A stretch of DNA of 64,000 bases, taken from the NCBI RefSeq assembly GCF_001071995.1, contig NZ_JVNU01000032.1, forward strand, positions 1-64,000, in the 5' to 3' direction. Positions 24,010-31,392 of the stretch are shown piece by piece. The stretch comes from Streptococcus sp. 263_SSPC. Its GTDB lineage: Bacteria > Bacillota > Bacilli > Lactobacillales > Aerococcaceae. Numbering within the stretch: position 1 is the stretch's first letter; the number at the start of each line of letters is the position of its first letter. A program made the translations under genes and the position numbers. The notes beneath the pieces are model-generated. The model worked only from the letters and a program-made list of their open reading frames with translations, was not told the DNA's origin and ran no database searches.

Positions 24010-25155
24010 ATGACAACTCTTATTAAACATAAACGTGTAGAATTTTCAGAACTTTTTTATGACCTAGTTTTTGTTTTTGCAATTTCAAAAGCAACTACTT
24101 TAATTGACCATCTTCATAACGGTATTTTGACTTGGAATTCTTTCCTTGATTTTTTCATAGCTGTCTTGGTTCTCACCGATTCCTGGATGATTCAAACCGT
24201 TTATACCAATCGCTATGGAAAGAACTCTTTATTTAACATGGTAATCATGTTTATCAAAATGGGACTTTTACTCTTTATAGCCGATATGATGGGACCTGCT
24301 TGGCAACAATATTTTCATTATCTCTGTTGGGCTATTGGTACATTAACCTTTACCTTATTTTTACAATATTTGGTTGAATTTTTTAGAAAATCAACCGATA
24401 ATGCTAATCGGGAAAGTATCAAAGGTTTTCTATGGATAACAGGTCTAGGAAGTTTAGGAGTCTATCTAGCAGCTCTTCTTCCTATTTACGTTGGGGTCTC
24501 TATCTTATTTGCTAGTATTCTGCTAACATTTATTATGCCAATTATCTTGCTTAGTAAAGATAAGCATTACCAGGTAAATCTCCCCCATTTAATCGAGCGC
24601 ATCTCCCTTCTTGTCATTATTACGTTTGGAGAGATGATTATGGGGCTAGCTAACTTCTTTACAATCGAGAATTTCTCGATTTATTCGGTTCTTTATTTCA
24701 TTATTATGATTTCTCTGTTCTTGTTTTATTTTGGTCAATTCGACCATGCTATTGATGAAAAATCTAATCAAAAGGGACTATTTCTAATTTACAGTCACTA
24801 TCCTATTTTCATTGGACTTATTATGATGACTGTATCGATGAGTTTTCTTCTGAATCCTGAAGTTAATCGTCTCTTTGCAACCAGCTTCTCTTATATCGGA
24901 TTTGGCCTCTTTCAAGCTGCTGTCCTAGTAAATGGGCCCTATAACAAACACTATCTTCGCTATTCGAAAAGTTACTACTGTGTCCAAGCGACACTCTATC
25001 TGGCTGCCTTGATTCTCTCTTTAATCTTTGCTTCTAATCCTATAATAGTAGTGAGTATAACAACCATTTTAGCTCTAGCTATAGCCACTCATTTTATTTA
25101 TTTTTATATGACACAGAATAAAAAATATTCCAAATCTAACTGGGGATTATTTTAA
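24010..25155 (+). CDS. LtrA-family membrane protein (low temperature requirement A)
   Basis: A 381-residue, very hydrophobic protein with about ten membrane helices. The N-terminus has the family signature VEFSELFYDLVFVFAIS (residues 11-27), and a second conserved stretch, ERISLLVIITFGEMIMG, lies around 196-212. LtrA was named from a cold-growth mutant in Listeria; its biochemical role is not established. The gene has its own promoter and lies between two att-like repeats beside IS and integrase fragments, so it was probably brought in with mobile DNA. Ribosome-binding site AAAGGA. Confidence 0.85.
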   Translation: MTTLIKHKRVEFSELFYDLVFVFAISKATTLIDHLHNGILTWNSFLDFFIAVLVLTDSWMIQTVYTNRYGKNSLFNMVIMFIKMGLLLFIADMMGPAWQQYFHYLCWAIGTLTFTLFLQYLVEFFRKSTDNANRESIKGFLWITGLGSLGVYLAALLPIYVGVSILFASILLTFIMPIILLSKDKHYQVNLPHLIERISLLVIITFGEMIMGLANFFTIENFSIYSVLYFIIMISLFLFYFGQFDHAIDEKSNQKGLFLIYSHYPIFIGLIMMTVSMSFLLNPEVNRLFATSFSYIGFGLFQAAVLVNGPYNKHYLRYSKSYYCVQATLYLAALILSLIFASNPIIVVSITTILALAIATHFIYFYMTQNKKYSKSNWGLF

Positions 25156-25184
25156 TGAGTTTATAACATAAAAAAGCTTTGGGA

Positions 25185-25274
25185 ACCAAGGCTTTATATG
25201 ATATCAATCACCGACCACGAAAATGTTTAGCTTACAGAACTGCTAGTGAAGCTCTAGAGGATGAGTTCGAGTAA
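25185..25274 (+). pseudogene. IS30-family transposase, C-terminal fragment
   Basis: The frame ending at TAA 25272-25274 reads ALYDINHRPRKCLAYRTASE and then ALEDEFE. NxRPRKCLxYRTPxE is the hallmark C-terminus of IS30-family transposases. Upstream of about 25185 no transposase sequence remains, so only the last 25-30 codons survive. Confidence 0.65.
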
Positions 25275-25322
25275 ATGTTGCACTTATTCTTGCAATTTAT
25301 CATTTACTTGATGCACGAACTC
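25264..25322. repeat. Imperfect inverted repeat at the IS30 fragment end
   Basis: GAGTTCG and AGTAAATG on the left reappear inverted as CATTTACT and CGAACTC on the right. It begins in the last transposase codons. It may be the remains of the element's terminal repeat folded on a second copy, or a terminator. Confidence 0.35.
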
Positions 25323-25345
25323 GATATTTTTTTCGTTAATTTGTT

Positions 25346-25372
25346 TTTGCCCCACTTTTGCCCCATTTTTAA
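25346..25372. repeat. Direct repeat pair TTTTGCCCCA, possible integrase arm sites
   Basis: TTTTGCCCCAC and TTTTGCCCCAT lie back to back about 120 bases left of att-like copy B. A third TTTGCCCCAC occurs at about 25538-25547 on the other side of the core, next to the integrase fragment. Arm sites on both sides of a core are the layout of an attP. Confidence 0.45.
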
Positions 25373-25470
25373 ATCCTGACATTGAAAATACCTAAAAGTA
25401 TTTCCCTAAAATCAGCTATATTTCAACATTTTTGTTTATTTTCAATATGAAAAGTTCTTACAAATTCATG

Positions 25471-25521
25471 CAGGGGGCATATATTATACGCAAAAAGCCT
25501 TGGTTTTCCAAGGCTTTTTTG
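25471..25521. repeat. Att-like core repeat, copy B (also a terminator hairpin)
   Basis: Second copy of the repeat at 23822-23871, with a few substitutions in the first third and one in the hairpin loop. CAAAAAGCCTT (25491-25501) pairs with AAGGCTTTTTT (25510-25520). An integrase fragment ends 32 bases to the right. Confidence 0.5.
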
Positions 25522-25552
25522 CTTGTCTATAACTAATTTGCCCCACAGTTTT

Positions 25553-25739
25553 TTATGAGCAATCTTTCCAGACATCTCTAATTTGATTAAATTCTTCAAA
25601 AATTTTCTCTTCTAAGATGTGTCCATACACTTCTACTAGTATTGAAATATCTCTATGACCTAAAATCTTTGCAATAACTCCAAGGTCAAATTCTTTGTGC
25701 CATTTGAAGCCAATAGGATGTAAAGTCTTAAAGAAATGC
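25553..25739 (-). pseudogene. Tyrosine integrase, C-terminal fragment
   Basis: Read on the - strand this gives about 60 residues containing ILGHRDISILVEVYGHILEE. This is the last conserved box of phage and transposon tyrosine recombinases, with the LGH histidine and the nucleophile Tyr of VYGHI. The preceding HxLRHTH box is decayed (HFFKTLH, with Lys where Arg is essential) and a stop codon cuts the frame just upstream. The gene is truncated and dead. Its orientation toward att copy B is that of an integrase at the left end of an integrated element. Confidence 0.75.
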
Positions 25740-25865
25740 TGTTATCTTTAAGAAGAAGCAGAAAAAGAAGTAAGGAACTTTTCATAATAATGGCCGTAGC
25801 AAATCTTTGCATTTTTGCCTTATCTTTTTTAACATAGTACTATTAAAAAAGAAGAGGTGAAAATC

Positions 25866-26708
25866 ATGGAAACATATACACTTGCAAATGGGGTTGCTAT
25901 TCCTAAAATTGGTTTTGGAACTTGGCAAATTGCTGAAGGTGAAGAGGCCTATAACAGCGTTAGCTTCGCACTTAAGGCGGGTTACACACATATTGATACC
26001 GCACAAATTTACGGTAACGAGGTTTCTGTAGGTAAGGCGATTGCTGATAGTAATGTGGCACGTGAGGATATTTTCCTAACTACCAAACTTTGGAATGATA
26101 AACACGATTACGAGTTGGCTAAGACTTCAATCGATGAGTCTCTTGAAAGACTCGGTGTGGATTATTTGGATCTTTTGCTTATCCATTGGCCTAATCCAAA
26201 GGCGCTTCGTGAGAATGATGCTTGGAAGGCTGGCAATGCGGGTGCATGGAAGGCGATGGAAGAAGCTTACAAAGAAGGTAAGGTACGTGCTATCGGTGTG
26301 TCTAACTTTATGCAACATCACCTAGAAGCTCTTATGGAAACAGCTGAAATTGTTCCACATGTCAATCAAATCCTCTTGGCTCCAGGTTGTGACCAAGAAG
26401 ACTTAGTTGCCTATTGCCAAGAGCGCGATATCCTTCTTGAAGCCTATAGTCCACTAGGTACAGGTGGCATTTTTGGAAATGAAGATGTTGCAGCAGTGGC
26501 TGAACGTAACTGTAAATCTGTGGCACAAGTTGCTCTTCGTTGGAGCCTTCAAAAAGGTTTCTTGCCACTACCTAAGTCTGTGACACCTAAAAATATAAAA
26601 GCTAACTTGGATATCTTCGACTTCGACTTATCAGAGGAAGATATGGCAGTCTTGGATAAGATTCAAGGCATCAAAACTCAGGATAATCCTGACACAGTTA
26701 ATTTTTAG
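25866..26708 (+). CDS. Aldo/keto reductase
   Basis: A 280-residue (beta/alpha)8 NADPH-dependent reductase of the family that includes 2,5-diketo-D-gluconate reductase. Catalytic residues are in place: Asp in HIDTAQIYG with Tyr four residues on, Lys in FLTTKLW, His in LLLIHWP. The C-terminal RWSLQKGFLPLPKS and ITPKNI-type motif binds NADPH. It reduces carbonyl compounds; the natural substrate is unknown. I use ATG 25866 (after GAGGTG) rather than the GTG at 25857. It looks streptococcal and sits beside mobile-element debris. Confidence 0.93.
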   Translation: METYTLANGVAIPKIGFGTWQIAEGEEAYNSVSFALKAGYTHIDTAQIYGNEVSVGKAIADSNVAREDIFLTTKLWNDKHDYELAKTSIDESLERLGVDYLDLLLIHWPNPKALRENDAWKAGNAGAWKAMEEAYKEGKVRAIGVSNFMQHHLEALMETAEIVPHVNQILLAPGCDQEDLVAYCQERDILLEAYSPLGTGGIFGNEDVAAVAERNCKSVAQVALRWSLQKGFLPLPKSVTPKNIKANLDIFDFDLSEEDMAVLDKIQGIKTQDNPDTVNF

Positions 26709-26717
26709 TAGGATTTT

Positions 26718-26742
26718 AAGCAACTCGTCAGGGTTGCTTTTT
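26718..26742 (+). terminator. Terminator after the aldo/keto reductase
   Basis: AAGCAAC/GTTGCTT stem with an eight-base loop and five T. Confidence 0.7.
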
Positions 26743-26823
26743 AGCATGTGGTTTAAAGACCATCGTAAGAATGCTTACTGGCGGGCTCATGGTCTACTTC
26801 CTCTTTGTATTTACACAAAGTTA

Positions 26824-26851
26824 TTGACACTATCCTCTTCAAAAATATAAA
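26824..26851 (+). promoter_or_regulatory. Promoter of the SemiSWEET gene
   Basis: TTGACA at 26824-26829 and TATAAA at 26846-26851 with a 16-base spacer, about 100 bases ahead of the duplicated ribosome-binding site. Confidence 0.55.
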
Positions 26852-26956
26852 CATTTTATTCTATTTTGTACAGATAATAATAACAAATGACCATATTCCT
26901 TGCCTGTTAACAATCATTTTGATACTCTACAACCGGAGGTAAATATGACAAAATAA

Positions 26957-27232
26957 TTGGAGGTGAATATTATAAAACAAAAAATTAATCGAATTGTAGG
27001 TTCCATTGGTGCCTTTATTGGAATTGTAGTATTTATTGCCTACATTCCTCAAATTATCGCCAATTTACAAGGAAATAAAGCTCAACCATTTCAACCTTTA
27101 GTAGCTGCTGTATCTTGCTTAATCTGGGTTATTTATGGATGGACAAAAGAACCTAAAAAGGATTGGGTACTAATCATTCCAAATTCAGCTGGTGTTATTT
27201 TAGGTGGAATCACTTTTTTGACTTCACTTTAA
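26957..27232 (+). CDS. SemiSWEET-type small sugar transporter with a damaged start
   Basis: The protein has three membrane helices in the PQ-loop pattern: FIAYIPQIIANLQG, SCLIWVIYGW with the following KKDW, and IIPNSAGVILGGITF. This is the SemiSWEET layout; such proteins dimerise to move sugars down their gradient. The start is odd. A 24-bp tandem duplication copied the initiation region. The first copy has ATG (26945) but an in-frame TAA after three codons, and the second has ATT (26969) where ATG should be. TTG 26957 or GTG 26963 are the nearest usable codons, so expression may be low. Confidence 0.75.
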   Translation: MEVNIIKQKINRIVGSIGAFIGIVVFIAYIPQIIANLQGNKAQPFQPLVAAVSCLIWVIYGWTKEPKKDWVLIIPNSAGVILGGITFLTSL

Positions 27233-27457
27233 CAAATCTAATAGTATGTATAAAAAGCTGAGATGAGTTTGGTACTGCACTCATAAAATGAGACACAAGA
27301 AAACACTCCTGTTGAATTCTGGTGGCTCTTTGTCAAATAGTGTTGATGAAGAATTTTAGGAAGTGATTAAGTAACTAATTGTTGCTTAATTCCTTTTTGT
27401 TTTGGGTTTAGGCGCTTTTAATATAATGGATGTTGGCCTTTTTGTATACACTAAAAT
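27233..27457. other. Non-coding stretch, possible mobile-element debris
   Basis: About 225 bases with no supported gene, RNA or clear promoter. It lies at the right border of the streptococcal-like patch and may be decayed insertion-sequence DNA, but I cannot identify an element. Confidence 0.3.
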
Positions 27458-27486
27458 AGGGTTGGTGGAAAATTTCCATCAACCCT
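27458..27486. terminator. Hairpin at the end of the convergent gene pair
   Basis: AGGGTTGGTGGAAA pairs with the following TTTCCATCAACCCT. T- and A-rich flanks let it serve both strands, chiefly the acetyltransferase gene on the - strand. Confidence 0.65.
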
Positions 27487-27516
27487 AAAAATTATAGAAC
27501 CAAATAAAGTTTATTC

Positions 27517-27924
27517 TCACATTTGTTTTTCTCTAATCATACCCACTCGATTTTCGTCAATATAGCAAAAATGATGCTTACGATAGAGCTTATCTGCAGG
27601 AACTTTAGCTAGTAAAGTGATAAAACTACTCTCATGTGTGTTTTCATCAAACCACTGATCAATCATTTCCATTATTTTATTTGCAATACCGCGTCTTTGG
27701 AACTTTTTATCTACCATAATATCGGATACGACAAAAGTGACACCACCATCGCCAACAATTCTTCCTAGACCAATGAGTTCATCATCTTCATAAACAGAAA
27801 CTAAGAAAAGAGTTCCTTCAAGTGCCTTTTTCACTTCAGAATGAGGTTTAGTGCTATTCATTCCAGCGTTTACTCTTAATTGATTATAGGCTTCAACGCT
27901 GGGAATTTTATGAGTAAATTCCAT
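27517..27924 (-). CDS. GNAT-family N-acetyltransferase
   Basis: A 135-residue protein of normal GNAT length. Strands 4-5 and the acetyl-CoA loop read VTFVVSDIMVDKKFQRRGIANKIMEMI, containing the Gln-Arg-Arg-Gly-Ile-Ala signature (about residues 98-103). It transfers acetyl from acetyl-CoA to an amine; the substrate is unknown. Ribosome-binding site GGAGGAA on the - strand. Single-gene unit with a terminator. Confidence 0.9.
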   Translation of the reverse strand: MEFTHKIPSVEAYNQLRVNAGMNSTKPHSEVKKALEGTLFLVSVYEDDELIGLGRIVGDGGVTFVVSDIMVDKKFQRRGIANKIMEMIDQWFDENTHESSFITLLAKVPADKLYRKHHFCYIDENRVGMIREKQM

Positions 27925-27966
27925 AAAAAGATTCCTCCAATAACTTTTTATTCTTTATTTGTGCAA

Positions 27967-28743
27967 TCACAACTCTTCATAATCGGGATGGTCTTTGATA
28001 TAGATTGCTGCGTAAATGGCATCTACCAATACGGCTGGGAAAGCGAAGGCCATTAATGCGCCAGAGAAAAAGCCGAAAATTATTTGTATGTAGTCTGTAA
28101 TCACGGCGATGACCAATAGAATAAAGCCCAGGACTTTAGCAATATTGAAAAGAAGTTCTTTCTTCTTACTATTCTCCTCATACGTTTCCCATCGATTGAT
28201 CTTCCAAATTTTCCCTTGATTTTGAGGAAGGTAATACCATGCGTAAATGATGGTCATTACTATAAATAGAAGTACTATTGGAATGACATAAAATAGCGTC
28301 AACTTGGACTCGTAGAGCTTTAACGCGCTGAAGGGTGTTTTATCATCGGTAACCATCAGTAGGAAGATAAAGGTAAAGGTGAGTGTGACGGTCCAAACGA
28401 CTAAAGCCACTAGAATATAAGTTAGAGACTTAAAGCGATTGATTAAAGGCGTAAAAAGTCCAAAGAGAAGGCTAGCGATATTAATAATTGTCGCACTTAA
28501 GAATAGGACCTTAATAATTCCTATAGGATCATCGTGCCCAGCAACAAAATATAGAAACGCAGTAAATGGAAGCATAAGCCAAGGGAAGAATTTAATGTAA
28601 CCTAGGCTCACCTCATTCGTGATTAATGGACCATGGTACCGGTCGACAGCTTGATTGCTTCTTTGTTTTTTTGATTTCTTTTGTTTTCCAGAACCAGGAG
28701 CTGGCTCTGGAGATTCTTTCTTTTTCAGTAAAAACTTTAGCAT
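27967..28743 (-). CDS. Multi-pass membrane protein, 258 aa
   Basis: The N-terminal 35 residues are polar and very basic (KKKESPEPAPGSGKQKKSKKQ); about six membrane helices follow. I place the start at 28743, with GAAAGGA upstream, rather than at the in-frame TTG at 28758. No family is recognised. It stands alone, transcribed away from the ABC operon that starts about 150 bases on. Confidence 0.7.
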   Translation of the reverse strand: MLKFLLKKKESPEPAPGSGKQKKSKKQRSNQAVDRYHGPLITNEVSLGYIKFFPWLMLPFTAFLYFVAGHDDPIGIIKVLFLSATIINIASLLFGLFTPLINRFKSLTYILVALVVWTVTLTFTFIFLLMVTDDKTPFSALKLYESKLTLFYVIPIVLLFIVMTIIYAWYYLPQNQGKIWKINRWETYEENSKKKELLFNIAKVLGFILLVIAVITDYIQIIFGFFSGALMAFAFPAVLVDAIYAAIYIKDHPDYEEL

Positions 28744-28837
28744 TCTTTTTCCTTTCAATAGCTTGGATAAATGTATTTCTACTATACCACAAAGCGGGGG
28801 ACGCGGTATCTAACAAACTCTCCTTATATAAATAATG

Positions 28838-28868
28838 TCATATTCAGGTCATATAAGACGCGTATACT
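28838..28868 (+). promoter_or_regulatory. Promoter with TCATAT direct repeats (candidate response-regulator site)
   Basis: TCATAT occurs at 28838-28843 and again at 28849-28854, eleven bases apart on the same face of the helix, across the -35 region of a promoter whose -10 is TATACT (28863-28868). This is how OmpR-type regulators are usually placed. A cognate regulator is encoded three genes downstream, so autoregulation is likely (inference). Confidence 0.5.
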
Positions 28869-28899
28869 GGAAACTACCATTTGAAAAAGGAGCAAAAAG

Positions 28900-29991
28900 A
28901 TGAAAATTGCATGGAATGAAATTAAATACCAACCTAAAAAATTTATATTAATTGAAGTCCTGATTGTGATTATGATGTTCATGGTCATTTTCCTATCGGG
29001 CCTAACAAACGGATTAGGGCGCATTATTATGGCGCAAATTGATACGTTTGGGGACGTTCATTATATTCTTTCAAAAGATTCAGAAGGAGTGATTCCTTAC
29101 TCAACCCTTACTAGTTCAGAACTAACGGAGATTGAAGACCTTCATTTAGAAAACGAAACGGGACTAGTGATTCAACGTTCTACGTTTATGAAAGAGGACG
29201 AGGAAGGTTCGCAAGATGTGACCTTCTTTGCGATGGACACGTACAAGAATTTGACGATTAAGACAGAAGATGGGTATACGGCTGCGGACTTAGCCGACAA
29301 CGAAGTGATTTTAGATGAATCGTATAAGGCAAAAGGCCTTCACGTTGGCGACACGATTAAAGACAAATCTTCGGAAGTAATGCTTAAAGTAGTGGCCTTT
29401 GCCAAAGATGCAAAATACGGGCATAGCTCAGTGGCCTTCATCAGCTCGAAAACACTCGAAGAAATGCGTCAAAAGAAAAATCCAAATTACACTTGGCAAC
29501 CACAAGCCATCATCACAAGCCAAGCGGTAACAGCCGACGACTTATCCGAACAGCTGATGGTCTCAAACAAACAACAAATCATTAATAAAATCCCAGGATA
29601 CACTGCGACGAATATGATTTTAAAAACAATGACTTGGGTATTACTAATCGCCTCAGCCGCAATTCTAGGAGTATTCTTCTACATTTTAGCCTTGCAAAAA
29701 CTAAAACAATTCGGTGTGTTAAAAGCCATCGGAATGTCTATGGGACAAATTACAAGAATCCAATTATCGCAAGTCGGAATTCTTTCCGTCATCGGGATTG
29801 GTATCGGACTAGGGCTTGCTTTAGCGTTGACGCCATTCTTACCGGTAAGCATGCCGTTTTATATGCGAGCAGAAGATAATGTCGTGATTTCTGCAAGCTT
29901 TATCGTCATCTCGATTATTTGTGGCGCGTTATCTCTATTAAAAATTAAGAAAGTGGATCCAATCGAAGTGATTGGTGGAAATGGTGAATAA
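28900..29991 (+). CDS. ABC transporter permease of FtsX/MacB type
   Basis: A 363-residue permease: one N-terminal membrane helix (about 14-38), a large extracytoplasmic domain (about 40-240), then three C-terminal helices (about 247-350) with an FtsX-type end. Short relatives of MacB/DevC work with a LolD-type ATPase in antibiotic-peptide resistance, stress sensing or wall remodelling. It is the first gene of a four-gene operon with its ATPase, a response regulator and a sensor kinase. Ribosome-binding site AAAAGGAGC. Confidence 0.88.
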   Translation: MKIAWNEIKYQPKKFILIEVLIVIMMFMVIFLSGLTNGLGRIIMAQIDTFGDVHYILSKDSEGVIPYSTLTSSELTEIEDLHLENETGLVIQRSTFMKEDEEGSQDVTFFAMDTYKNLTIKTEDGYTAADLADNEVILDESYKAKGLHVGDTIKDKSSEVMLKVVAFAKDAKYGHSSVAFISSKTLEEMRQKKNPNYTWQPQAIITSQAVTADDLSEQLMVSNKQQIINKIPGYTATNMILKTMTWVLLIASAAILGVFFYILALQKLKQFGVLKAIGMSMGQITRIQLSQVGILSVIGIGIGLGLALALTPFLPVSMPFYMRAEDNVVISASFIVISIICGALSLLKIKKVDPIEVIGGNGE

Positions 29992-29992
29992 G

Positions 29993-30670
29993 ATGTCAGT
30001 GATTGAATTACAACAGATTAAAAAATCATACGCAGACGGCAATCAAATGCACGATGTGATTAAAAACTTAAGTTTAACTGTTGAACCGCAAGAATTTGTG
30101 GCTATTTTAGGGCCTTCAGGTTCAGGGAAATCAACGCTTCTTTCTATTGCAGGATTACTCTTATCGGCTGATAGTGGTGAGATTATTATCGGCGGACAAA
30201 ACTTAACGAATGTAAAACAAAGTGAATGGACGAAGAAAAGATTGGAGTTGCTTGGGTTTATTTTCCAAGACCATCAATTACTTCCATATATGAAAATTGG
30301 GGACCAATTAGAAGTGGTCGCGAAACTAAAAGGGGAAAAAGACGCTGCGAAACGTAAAGCAGAAGTCAAAGGTTTATTAGCAGAACTAGGCATTGAAGAC
30401 TGCTACGGGCAATACCCAAATCAAATGTCTGGTGGACAAAAACAACGTGCTGCGATTGCGCGTGCTTTTCTCGGAAACCCACAACTCATTTTAGCGGATG
30501 AGCCGACTGCCAGCTTAGACCCAGAACGTGGTCAAGAGATTGCGCAATTGATTCAACGCGAAGTGAAATCGAAACATAAGAGTGCCATTATGGTGACGCA
30601 TGACCGCTCTGTCCTTGAATATGTAGACACCGTTTATGAGATGAAGAAAGGGAAGTTAGTTCGTCTGTAG
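29993..30670 (+). CDS. ABC transporter ATPase of MacB/LolD type
   Basis: The 225-residue ATPase shows Walker A GPSGSGKST, a Q-loop (FIFQDHQLLPYM), the signature MSGGQKQRAAIARAF and Walker B LILADEPTASLD. The subfamily fits FtsX-type permeases like the one encoded just before. I use ATG 29993 rather than the upstream in-frame GTG 29972, because alignment of the family begins at MSVIELQQI. It starts one base after the permease stop. Confidence 0.93.
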   Translation: MSVIELQQIKKSYADGNQMHDVIKNLSLTVEPQEFVAILGPSGSGKSTLLSIAGLLLSADSGEIIIGGQNLTNVKQSEWTKKRLELLGFIFQDHQLLPYMKIGDQLEVVAKLKGEKDAAKRKAEVKGLLAELGIEDCYGQYPNQMSGGQKQRAAIARAFLGNPQLILADEPTASLDPERGQEIAQLIQREVKSKHKSAIMVTHDRSVLEYVDTVYEMKKGKLVRL

Positions 30671-30677
30671 GCAGTTG

Positions 30678-30686
30678 TGCTATAAT
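30678..30686 (+). promoter_or_regulatory. Internal extended -10 promoter before the response regulator
   Basis: TGCTATAAT just after the ATPase stop is a TGn extended -10. It could give extra transcription of the two regulatory genes apart from the transporter. Confidence 0.4.
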
Positions 30687-30708
30687 GTTCCAGAAAGAAG
30701 GTGGAGCT

Positions 30709-31392
30709 ATGTTTAGAATATTAGTTGCTGAAGACGATCATGCGATTCGCACCTTAATTACAACCAAGTTAAAACAAGAAAATTATACAATTTACACAGC
30801 CGAAAATGGGGAAGATGCCCTGTCTGTCATGGAGAAGCATCAGGTGGATTTATTAATATCCGACATTATGATGCCAGTGATGGACGGGTATTCCCTAGTA
30901 AAGGCGCTTCGAGAAACGAAACATACCTTGCCGATTTTAATGATTACGGCAAAGTCTCAGCTGGAGTCTTTGGAAGAGGCTTTTACACTCGGAGTCGATG
31001 ATTATATGGTAAAACCTATTCGACTAGAAGAGTTGGCTTTACGTGTTCGAGCGCTGCTGAGAAGAGCGCAGTTGGAAACCGAGAAAGTCTTGCGTTTTCC
31101 ACATACGAAACTCGACTACAATGCGTTAACCTTAACAGATTTAGAGACGGACACGATTTATCAAATTCCGAAAAAAGAGTTTTACGTGCTTTATAAATTG
31201 CTCAGCAATCCGGAGAAGATTTTCACGCGTCTGGACTTGCTAGATGATATTTGGGGCATGGAAGAAGACCTCGATGAGCGATTGGTGGATGCGTGCATTA
31301 AACGGGTTCGCCAAAAATTTAAAGACAATCCGGACTTTGATATTGTGACGATTAGAGGATTAGGGTATAAGGGGACGGTTAAAAATGGATAA
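30709..31392 (+). CDS. OmpR/PhoB-family response regulator
   Basis: The 227-residue protein has a receiver domain with acidic pair Glu8/Asp9-Asp10, phosphorylation site Asp52 (LLISDIMMP), a conserved Thr/Ser and Lys (YMVKPI), and a C-terminal winged helix (residues about 130-225, ending RVRQKFKDNPDF and GLGYKGTV). I use ATG 30709, after GGTGGAG, instead of ATG 30685. It overlaps the kinase gene by eight bases and probably controls the upstream ABC genes. Confidence 0.93.
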   Translation: MFRILVAEDDHAIRTLITTKLKQENYTIYTAENGEDALSVMEKHQVDLLISDIMMPVMDGYSLVKALRETKHTLPILMITAKSQLESLEEAFTLGVDDYMVKPIRLEELALRVRALLRRAQLETEKVLRFPHTKLDYNALTLTDLETDTIYQIPKKEFYVLYKLLSNPEKIFTRLDLLDDIWGMEEDLDERLVDACIKRVRQKFKDNPDFDIVTIRGLGYKGTVKNG

